DNA of 64,000 nucleotides from Forficula auricularia (lineage: Eukaryota > Arthropoda > Insecta > Dermaptera > Forficulidae): assembly GCA_024734495.1 (NCBI GenBank), contig JALMQS010000066.1:5175490-5239489 (forward strand), given 5' to 3'. Below the pieces are notes generated by a model. It was not told where the DNA came from and ran no database searches. It saw nothing but the letters and a program-made list of their open reading frames with translations. This document shows, in pieces, positions 12,401 through 24,400 of the stretch (positions are counted from its first letter, which is position 1; each line of letters opens with the position of its first letter). The position numbers and the translations under genes are program-made.

Positions 12401-15400
12401 CCCTGTATGGTAAAGTAAAAATGGATTTGATTAATGTTGATATTTCTTAATATTTTAATAACTGAAATCACGTTTACCAGTAAGAGGAGTAGTAATAGAA
12501 TCTCGTGTAACGTTGTTTATATCATCCGTTAATCCAATATATTTTTCAAGTCGTCTTCGATTACGTTCATGAATAACTAAGGAAATTAAAGTAGAAAAAA
12601 ACCACGTGCAATCATTAATTTAACAAGTTCAATTTGAATTAAATATATAATTTAATTTTTAATAATAATTTTAGACTTACAAAAAAAACTAAAAATTAAT
12701 ACTACTAAAGTAAAAGCTACTTGTGGAATTCCATATTGAAAATTCGGATTTTGTTTAGTTATAGATAATTTGTTGGTATTTTCAAATATTATAATTAGTG
12801 CGACACCAAGAGTTGGCAATCTACAAAACAAAAATTATGTAAATTAGAACTTTATTTAAAATTAATATTATATTAAAAAGATTTGAAATTAAAAACTAAT
12901 AAGGATAAATATAGGTATTTTTAATATTCTCTATTTGTTTATCAATAATATTAGATGAATATAGATATAGGGTCGGCGAGAGATTACCGTACTCTCGGGT
13001 CCTGCGGAGGTAAATATTATTATCCTAAAACTCTCCCGTCTTATTAAATATTTAATAAAATTTATTTTTTATATAAATATGTATATTTGATCAATGATAT
13101 ATAATGTAAGCTAAAGATTAAAAATTCTAGGTATAAAGTTCAAAATAATATACTTGATGAACGGCCTTCAGAGTGCCGGCCCTAGAGCTATAGACCCCTC
13201 CGCAATAGATATAAATAGATAGAAAAAAAAAATTGGTGGAGGGTGTCAAAATTAAATTTTTTAGCTTTATATCAAAACAAATATCGTATTTGGCCTCTTT
13301 AAACAGTGGTGTAGCCAGAAAATTTTCTTGGGGGGAGAGGTCAATCCACAAGCAAAATATTTAGTGGAAATTTAGAAATTAAAAAAGAACATAATTCTTG
13401 ATTAAACTTATGAAATATGCCCTGCCCTGGGGGGGGGGGGGGGTTCTGCTAGAATCGATTAAAATATCTTGGGAATTAATAGTTTATTTTTCAATGAAAA
13501 TCAAACATTCAGACGACAGGGAGGACCCTAGGACCCTTTGTATATATTTCAGATTTTTTCGAGAGGTGTCAATGTTAAATTTTTGGGGTTTAATCGAAAG
13601 TAATCGTAAGTTAGAGATAAAAATGAATAATAAATAAATGTTTAGCATCTCACTTTGTTTTTTGTCTAGTTAGGCCAAATGTCTTGCTCCAATTAATTTA
13701 TTAAGCTTCGCGGCGCACAGTTTGGGACCCTCTGGTCTATATCAAAATATTTAATTTCTTAATGTTGCTTTTAAAATTTTAGTAAAAGCAAAGTTTTTTT
13801 TTCTTTCTTCAAATTAAAATTACATTGGTACATGAAGAAATTCTCCCGAAACGTTTGGATTTAAAATAAACGTTTTTAAGATTGTTTTTTAAAAGATTTG
13901 TATTTTTTTCATTATAAAACAATCAATAAATATTTTTTCTTTTAAATAGATAGATCAAGAGTAGATCAAAAGAAAGATAAATAATCAGGTTATAACTAGG
14001 TTCTGAATAAAATTGCAGATGCAACTATTTTATTAAGATTTGTGTTAAATATATAGAGGTCTGTTTTCTTTAAAAAGAAAAAGAGTGACCAACCACCTGT
14101 TATTATTTTAATCATTATAGTATTTTATTGAATTAATTAAACTTAGAAAAGAAAGAATAAATGTTAAATGAATAAAATTACATTCCATATATCGATCTCA
14201 AGACTTATTAATTATGCCAAGTCTATTTTTCCAATAATTCGTTATAGGTCAAAGTAATCTAAATTAATTATTTTTTAAAATATAGGTGTACAAATAAGTT
14301 TCCGCCGTTTGACAAAGTTGGTCCCACCAGTAAGTTATGATTAAAATTCTCACAATTAAAACTTAATTATCTTAAGGTTGTATATTTGTCAACAACGTAA
14401 CCTTGAAATCTTGGGGAATTTTCATCAGTTTATTATATTTTTTTGTGTGCGAAAATGTCGAGTTTTGAGCCGAATAAGCGTCATTTTCGGGAACTTTTGA
14501 TTTACTTCTTGAATTACTGAATTTGACATCGTAGACATAGAACGTAGCGGAAGGCATAAAGTGTACGAAGCCGCGAAATTGAAAGCATTATCAGACTAAG
14601 ATTCTTGCCAAACGCTACAATAACTTGCTCATACATTAGGAGTGACTCAACAACCAATTTCACATCGGTTGAAATCATTAGGAATGATTCAAAAACAAGG
14701 AAATTGGGTTCCATATGAACTGACGCCGAGAAACATTGAACGCCGATTTTCCACAAAACCTATTTGGAAACACTCAATTGGGAAGTTTTACCCCACCCGC
14801 TATATTCACCAGAAATTATTACTCTTTCTGATGTCCACTTGTTTCGATCGATGGCGCATAGCCTGTCTGAGCAGCATTCACATCATATGAAGATACCAAA
14901 AATTGGGTCGATTCGTGAATAGCCTTAAAAGATGAAGCATTCTTCCGAAGCGGAATCCGTATGCTGCCAGAAAGATGGGAAAATGTAGTGGCAAGCGATG
15001 GACAATACATCGATAAAACTCAAGGTTGCTGTTGTTTCACAATAAATGCCCAATTTTTTTATTAAAAACGGCGGAAACATATTTGTACACCTAATAGTAA
15101 AGTTAATTTTTATTTGATGAACAAATTAAATTGATTTTTATTTTATTAAAATAAAAATATTTATAGAAATAACTTGTTTTTATGTTACCCACATAATTGC
15201 TATAAGCTGAAGTATTGTTGAATATTTCATAGATCCGCGGGTTTGAAGGGCTACTAAGGACCAGGCGAGTACAGCAGTCAAGCAACGATTAGCCCAGCTA
15301 CTAGCAGAATATAAAGCCATTTGAAGATAAAATTTCCAGTTATGATTAGCATCAAATATCGACCATAAAAGAAGACTAATACTTGATATTAACTAAGAAG

Positions 15401-18400
15401 AAATAAGTAGAATAATTTTATATATATTTTTAATTAAAAGCATCAAATCTAACTAAATAAGACATACCTGAACAATAATTAAGGTGAACGTAATTGAATG
15501 AGGTAAAAGTTTATATTTTCCATTTAAAATATATATAACTATCAACCAAAGCTAAAAGAAAGAAAGTTAATTGTTAGAATTTTGAAAAAAGCTATTATCA
15601 CAGAGTTATTAGCGGATACTTACACAAACTAGAATTCCAGCGATACTTATGTCAAAAGCAAATGATTCGAGCTCGTGAAAGAAATCAGAAGGACTTAGTA
15701 TATTAAGAGTGATCATTTTTGCAGAAATATACATAAGTGGAGCAGAAAAAAAGGTACACATTACCATAGAACTTGCAACCTGAAAATAATGTTAAATATT
15801 TAAATAGTGGATAATAGTAATGATAAATTTAGTTTTTGTTTATTATCAAAAAAGCTAAGCCTATTAGGTAAAATAACTTTTCTAGGTTTCCTGTGTCCCC
15901 TGACATTGTGTTTTTAACTAAATTTACAATTAATTAATTTACGAGCTAAGTATAATCAGAGAGTATTAAATTATTTTAAAATGGAAACTATTTAAATAGC
16001 ATTTATTGTAAGCATCAGGGACGGTGGAACCGTGGGGTCAGCGGAATTTGTCTACGGGGTCAAGGGAATCATAAAGAAAGAAATTCTACCTTTACTTTAC
16101 CCCAAAACAACTTTGTTGTCAAATTGTTGGTTGTAAAATTAATGTTATACTATTATCTGTTTGCGTTAACAAAACCTAAAAACCTTGCGCCGTAACGATA
16201 GCCTATAATAATTACTCATTTTACTTAAATAGGTAGGACTAGGTCAAGAAGAAGCTGTCGTCTACCTTCGTTGAATGTACGAAAAATGGGTTAAATTTGA
16301 AACAATTTGCTTCAATTTTTTTTTTTTTTTTTTTTTTTGGGGGGGGGGGGGGGGCAGACCGCCGTTTCCTGGAGGGTTAGGCCTACATCACTTTCCAAGT
16401 TATGACCCCCCTGGGCTAAGATCGTTCCGCCGTGCTTGATAAGCATTATATAATAATGGGCTGCCCAACCCGCGGACCGCATGCGGCCCAGGACTGCAAT
16501 GAATGTGGCCCGACATGAAATTATAAACTTCCTTAAAACATTGAGATTTTTATGTACTTACTGGAAAACATATCTGATAGATACGATTTGATCAGATATT
16601 TTTTTTTCTAAAATAAGAAGAAATTGGAGAACTTCCCCAAAAATTTTCGACAAATAAATGGGCAGATTTTAAATTTTGAATGTGAAAAAATATGTATATC
16701 AAGATTTCAGAAAAAATAATTACAATTTTGTCATATTTTGACTCCATTTTTTAATTAGATATAAATATTTTAGACATTTTTGATTCTTTGTCATGGTGGA
16801 TATATATCATTATTCTACATTATTATCTATCTTTGTTGATTAAAAAATATCAATAGAATTAGTATATTTTATCTGTGGCCCGAGGCATTTGTTTTTACTT
16901 CAAATGCGGCCCGTGTAAGCCAAAAGCTTGGATCCCTGATACAATATGTAGAAATAAACTGATGTGACCATCCCCATACTTTGCCATTCATCTACCTCCT
17001 TCTTATATTTAATAAAATAATTTATAATTATTTACGAAAGAAGCTCCTCCCCCCTCTTAATTTTGGATCCATTAGCAGCTTCCTTCAATTTTTGTTTGGA
17101 AATTTTTGGTCACTATCAATTTCACAAAGTGACCCATTTTCATAAGTTCGTATAGGGTGCATATGCGAAATTTCGTACAAAACGATTAAAGAGTCTAGGA
17201 CAGGCCTGACCAACCTAAATCACACCACGGGCCGCATTGAAGACCTAAAAACTTCCAAGGGCCGCACACAAATAAGAATAATTTTAATTTTTTTAAATAT
17301 TTTTTTCGAAATCTGGCTTTACAACAGATTTCGTATTTAGTGATTTTTATTGTAAGTGAATGCAAAGGTACTGTTGCGGTCCCAAATTATACCCCCCATA
17401 TAAAATTCATAACCTAATAATATATTATAAATAAATATAATATATTATTATTATTGTTAGCATTTGAGTCAGGCTAACTGAGAACATCTCCCATGGCTGC
17501 TTCCTTTCCCACGCGAATAGTGCAGACACGTGTAAGCAAACACCTAAAGACAGAAGGTGATCTTGCAGTTTTAAACTGCTGACACAAATCACGTCCACCC
17601 TTAGTCACTCATACTAAGACATATGGACAGGAGCCGACCGCCTCCAATAATCCCCGCTGATCTATCTACTTTTGCAGATCTAAACAATAATTCTATATAA
17701 CAAGATCCAAAACTCAAGAGTAGACAGCCCAGAACACAGAAGCGTTAGGGATCTCAAAGCTCATAACCGTTAGGGAGCTCCGGGGGGGTCGAACTCACTC
17801 ATGTAGTATTTTCTATAAGTAGGACTAGTCTAAACGCTCATTGTAATTAACATCTTATTTTAAATAAACTTATTATTAAATTAACTTCGTCTTTTCTGTG
17901 CTCGAGAACCTGGCATATTTTTAGAGAAACCAAACGCAACAGCTAATTACGGCGGCGAACCACCTCAGGAATCGATCGTTCTGAACGCTATCAGGCGGCT
18001 TATTGTGTAGAGAATAACAAGCTCCCTAAAATATTTGTCAGGTCTCTTAATACCACAGGGGGCCACGACAGTACACTGAAAGTGTTAAATCAGTGTAAAT
18101 GTAAAAAAAAAATAAGCTAACGTGTTCTGATGTGGCCATCCACTTGACTTAACCATACAACCTTGCCCCTCACTTATATTTAATATTTAATAAAATTATT
18201 TATAATCATGTAGGGGGGGGGGGGTAGTTTTTGCATTTTTAGACTCCTGGGACCCACTGATTATGTATACAAAATTTGGTTGAGTTTGGTAAATAGTAAA
18301 GATTTTCATTTTTTGACCCTCCGCCCCCCCCCCCCCCCCATTTCGGGCGGTTAGATTTTGCATTTTTAAACTTCTGGGGGTCCACTGATTATGTATACAA

Positions 18401-21400
18401 AATTTGTTTGAGTTTGCTCAAACGACCTAGATTTTTAATTTTTAACCCCCCCCCCCCTCGACCTCCCTTAATTGTGGGTCGATATTGACCAAAATCTAAT
18501 CAGCTCTTAATCTCAATGGACCAAAACTACGTGTGAAATTTGGTTTCGATATTCACACTAGTTTTTGAGCTAGCTCGTCCACAAATTTGGTAACGCACAG
18601 ACTAACTAACTAGCTAACAGACATTTTGACAAAACAATTTTTATCTCGAAAAATATAATTTTTTCGATGTTCACTTATTAGAGCTTTTTTGTAGACCGAA
18701 ATGCCATGGTTTCGCTCAATTTTTTTAATCGAAATAGTTTAAGCCGTTTTTCAGATATTTTGAAAAAAAAGAAGGAAAAAACCACTTTTTTCATGCACGA
18801 TTACAATTCTTGACCATACACTGTATGGTAAAGTAAAAATATTACAATCAGATACGAAAAGAAAATAACATGCATTGAATGACCCAAAAACTAAATGTTC
18901 GTATTTGTATGGTAATAACTATTATTAAAAATAGTTTTAAATATCAAAATTATTAGTTTTTTATTTTAGTGATATTCACAAACATAAGGTTTTAATATTT
19001 AACGCCTAATGATGCAACCCGCAATTCAGAGCGTTCGATTTGAATGCATAACCTAGAACACACAGGCGAGGTTCGAATTTTCTATCTTACCCCTTAATTA
19101 ATTTAATGTGATTTAAAATACATTCTGAAATATCAGATTTAAACAAAAAACAACACAATTCGTGCGACATATATAACTGAGGGACAGGGTTGGCCAGCCC
19201 TTTGTCTAGGACTTATATTGATATTTCTATTTTTTTTTCCTGGAAACACATTCAACGATATTCAACAAATAATACACGTTCTGCGATATTTTTTTTTTTT
19301 ATCTCGACTGAAACATTCTGAAAGGATTTGAAAGCGAAAAATTGGGTAGGATGTCTTCAAATATGACCTGGTCGTTAGTGAAAGTCGTCTGATGCGCACA
19401 TCAGGTTCTTTTATATAGTAAATACTATGATATTTATTGATTTAATTTGAGCATGAAGATTAAAATTAATGTATTAGATGAAGGAGGAGGTATCAACCAA
19501 AGTTGGATGCTCTGGGTTCAAAAAACACCCTGAATAAAACGTTTCGGCCTGAATTTATTTGGGCATCTTCAGTTATTGGGCTACAAAATTTACAAATAGA
19601 TGTTAACATAGTAATGGTCAACTTATAATATTATGATAATAAGTATAAAATATATCAATGTTAACATCTATTTGTAAATTTTGTAGCCCAATTAACTGAA
19701 GATGGCCAAATAAATTCAGGCCGAAACGTTTTATTCAGGGTGTTTTATTGAACCCAGCGCATCCAACCTTGGCTGATACCTCCTCTTTTATCTATTACAG
19801 TTACATCACAGCCACACACTCTAACAACATTCATACAACTGAAATTAAAAATAATGAATATCCGTTTGTAAGTAGGTATAGGTCATTCACTTCAATGAGT
19901 AAGATTTTTTCTTTTAAAAATCTAAAACCCTTGAAAAATTAGTTTCTTCGAAAAAACCCATAGTTTTACATAAAACGTTATCAAAATATATTTTGTCATT
20001 AAAATAAGATAGAAAAATTTACTAGTTTAGAATTTACATTTAATACTTATATATATATTTATTACCAAATCAACGTGTAAATTATATTGCGTGGCAAAGA
20101 CAAACACTCCAGCAGCTGTAGGAATCGTTCCGTATAAGAACCCAAAGGTAGCCCAATCCGCCGTTTCAGTTTCATTTCCTCCAGTGTGTAATAGACTAAC
20201 TACCTCTCGTGTTATCAGAGGCATCATCAATCTAGAATCAAAGAGAAATTAAAATAGAGAAAGATAACTCACATAAGAAAAAAATAAAATAAATTGACTT
20301 ACAATTTAACAGCGATAAGAATCCCAGGAATTAAAAGGGCTACTCCGCGTAACGTGTGAACTTTCCCTACCATTCGAAGTCCCAGGACGAACAAGGCAGT
20401 TCCGGAAAAAGCAGAGCCTAAAACCTAAAGAAGGAATATTAGGGAATAAAATGAAATATAATTTTTATTTATTGCTTTAAGGTAGTTGTTTCACCATATG
20501 GCTTTTCTTAGGATTTTTTGAAATTTAGACAGATTATTATTTAAATACTTCTGCATCAATTGGTGGCAAAATGAAATTTATGAACAATATAGTTCCGGAG
20601 ATATTAAATTCCAAAGATAAGAGTTTTTTAGACTCTTATACATTGCACTATACAGGATATCGGAAAGTTTACATACATATTTAATTATAATTCAGAAACT
20701 CTTCTTACCAGTGTTATAAAAAACTAAACCAACATTAAACAATAACTAATACATTTTTAAGAGAATTTTAATTCATAGTTACAACCCAGTTTCTGAGATA
20801 ATAATGAATAAATAATAAAAAAATTATAATGAAAAATTTACACTAAAAACAAGCTGGCAACAACGCATGTATTTAACCTAAAAATTGGGTTAACTTTAGT
20901 AATTTTTTTGACGTTTTTTCGCTTCAGCCATTATCGCAACAGCTTTCAATCGCCTATTAAGAACTTTTTGTTTTATAAATCTCCCTTTATAATGTACTTT
21001 ATCTGAAATTTCTATGATAAATATATACAAGCTCGGACAGTGTTGCCAGATTTGTCAAACGAGCACGGGATTGGCTAGTAGTGGTACATAAACAGCAAAA
21101 AGTTTTAGGCTTATAAATCCTTATTGTTTGTTCTATATACTCTAGCATTAACTTTTTGCTAGTATTGTCACGAAACAACTACCTTGATTATTAAAATATT
21201 TTACCTGAAGAATGTCAGCGAGGATTGCAGGAAGGTTATGATGAAAAATAAAATTGGCCATAATTCCAAGTGCAGTCATTAAAACTACGGGATGAAGAAA
21301 AACATTTCGAGTGACCCGACTTAGAATCCTTAATCGAGCACGACGACGTTGATCTAATCTTTCTTCAGCGCTTTGATCTGACAGTGATATTTCAGATGCG

Positions 21401-24400
21401 GGAGATGTGGATGATTTCAAAGAGCCAAGTTCCATCAGAGTAAAGCCAATCGGATTTAAAAACACAAGGGATATCGGAGCAACTAAGTACAAGTAATTGG
21501 CATAATCTGGATGCGATTTTGAGTAAAGAGCATTTACTGTAATCAATATTAAAATAAGTTAATTTCAATTAAAGCAATACAATATTTAATTAATTAAAAA
21601 GAAAATAGTAAGAACTTTGAGGAAATCAATGAGGCTGTCCTCTCTGATGCAAATAAACACACCACCTATAATATTAATGTATACTTATAATATGGTATTT
21701 AATTTTATTTATTAAAAACTATAGTTTTTAAGACTTGGCCTTTAACTTTTTATTTTTTATTTTTAATTTATTCAATGCGAAGCAGTATTGTAATCGGACT
21801 CGCGCCAAGCGACTTCATAGGGTCCTCGGGTAAAGACTACGGAACCGTTGGTATCAGCCAAAGTCAAAAATTGTAATATTCATTTAGGTTGAATTTTAGC
21901 ACGGGACTGTTTTGCTAAAAATTACATGAAGTCTCGTCCAAAGCCCAAAAAGTCCGATTTTTTTCATTTAGTCGCCCCTTGGGGCCCACTATTGGGTAGG
22001 TTTTTGGGTAATTTGTTTAAACAAAAATTTCAGAAATCACATCCTCTACAACTTTTCTTCTGACAAAATTTGCCGTAGTTATTTTATAATTTCCATTATA
22101 TTGACCACCCAAAACTCCCTTTTTGGGTCAAAAAATATCAAAATATTCTATAGTTCAGATTTTAAGTTAGAACACATCTGATCCAAATACAAAATTTAAT
22201 AATAATATCTCTAGCCGTTTTTATGCCATAATTCCGAATGCAATTTCAATTTTTTGCACCCCCTCCCCACATTTTGGTTGGCAAATTTTTGCATTTCTAG
22301 TCTTTTTGGAGCTTACATATTATGTATACATAATTTTGGTTGAGTTTGATTCAAAGAATTTAGTTTTTTTGACCCTCCCCTTATTGAGTGTGTTTTTGGA
22401 GAATTTTTTTAAACAAAAATTTCAGAAATCACATCCTCTACAACTTTGCTTCTAAAAAAATTTGCCGTAGAGTTAATAGTATAGGTGTTATTTTATAATT
22501 ACCATTATTGACCCCCACATAACCCCAAAAAACTTCCTTTTGGGGTCAGAATATCAAAATATTCTATAGCTCAGATTTTAAGTTAGAAGACATCTGATCT
22601 AAATACAAAATTTTATAAGAATATCTCCAGCTGTTTTTATGCCCACTGGACACAAAAGAGCGGCAGACATATAGAAATTTTGTGGTGTTTTCTATGAGAT
22701 AACTTTGCTTGAAACGTGTGCATTCCAAATTTGAGGCGATTTGGATCAATGTACAGACAAAACCTCATTTATCCGGACCTCGGGATTATCCGGATCGGAT
22801 TTGTAGAGATTTTTATTAAAAAAAGACAGTGGACCAATTCTTTGAATTGAAATGATGTGAAAAGTTATTTTTTTTTATCGTTATAAATTCAAATTCGCTT
22901 ATTTGAGGATTTGTTTTGTTTTTATTACCCATATATCCGGATTATCCGGATTTTCGATTATCCAGTTTGCCTTTGGTCACAGTTAGTCCGGATAAACGAG
23001 GTTCTATTGTATATAGAAGATATATATGTACTATACATGTATAGGGTGTTTTTTTAGAGGTATAGAACTTCGAATTGAAATAAAACACAAGAAAATCGTT
23101 TTAATGTCCATCAATTTGGCTTTATTGGAAGGATAATTTTATGCCATTAATGTTTAAATATGATTTCGGGCATGTGGCCGCCGCGGCTGGCTCGAATAAA
23201 TCCAATTCTACAGGTCCAATTTTCAACCACTTTTTCGAGCATATGGGGCCGTATGTTGGCAATAACGCCACGAATGTTGGCTACGTCAACAAGCAAAATT
23301 GCCGCATTTGGAGTGAAGAGAATCCACATGAGACCCTTGAGACGCCATTACATCCACAAAAACTGACTGTTTGGTGTGCTCTATGGGCTGGTGGAGTCAT
23401 TGGGCCATACTTCTTCCGAAATAATGCTGGAGAGTCAGTTACCGTTAATGGAGACCGGTATAGAGCCATGATAACCGACTATTTTGTTCCCGAATTGGAT
23501 GGCATGAATGTGGATGAGTTGTGGTTCCAACAAGACGGCGCTACATGCCACACAGCGCACGTCACAATCGATTTATTGAAGGAAACATTCGATGAGCGCA
23601 TAATTTCGCGGAATGGACCTGTCAATTGGCCACCAAGATCGTGTGATTTGACACCATTGGATTATTTTCTTTGGGGATATGTGAAGTCGCTCGTCTACGC
23701 CAACAAACCAGAAACGTTAGGGGACTTGGAAGCCAACATTCGTGGCGTTATTGCCAACATACGGCCCCATTTGCTCGAAAAAGTGGTTGAAAATTGGACC
23801 TGTAGAATTGGATTTATTCGAGCCAGCCGCGGCGGCCACATGCCCGAAATCATATTTAAACATTAATGGCATAAAATTATCCTTCCAATAAAGCCAAATT
23901 GATGGACATTAAAACGATTTTCTTGTGTTTTATTTCAATTCGAAGTTCTATACCTCTAAAAAAAACACTCCTTATATATGATCATTTATACCTAGGTGCA
24001 TTTTTATTTGCATCAAGTAGATAGAGGTCACCCTCATTGATGTTCTTTTAAAAATCAACAACTATGCTACTTTTGGGAAAAAAATCGTTTCAAACAGTAA
24101 AGAGCATTTACAATAGGATATCCTATGGCGAAGTCGTTGCTCATTGTTGCAAATATTCCGAGTAGACCAGCACTTGCAGCATCTTTTCGAGATAAAGTTA
24201 ACGTCAATAAGACGATAAAAATAAAAACAATAGCTTTACTAATAAATATTGCTAGAAGAAATTTCCAATTGACTTGGGCCAGATCAAGTTCGCACATCGA
24301 AAGGAATATCATTGCAGGCAACGCGAAAGTGCCTACAAAGGTGTTAAGTCCTCGGGAATCGATTTCCGTAATGAGACGCATTCTTCCAGCAAAATATCTA

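Larger units (their letters stand above)
19480..19795. mobile_element. Penelope-like tail pair in fold-back arrangement
   Basis: Arms 19480-19608 and 19652-19795 are inverted copies that share TGTTAACATCTATTTGTAAA next to the centre and GAGGTATC at the outside. Each arm carries one hammerhead core. Confidence 0.65.

Noticed and set aside
13425..13445. Long G run as a regulatory G-quadruplex
   Set aside because: Homopolymer runs of G or C occur in many transposon scraps here, and length may reflect sequencing error.
17372..17941. Solo LTR
   Set aside because: No matching target duplication, and internal-like sequence continues past the right end.
23160..23469. Antisense frames over the mariner-like element
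   Set aside because: They mirror the inverted 3' end of the transposase.
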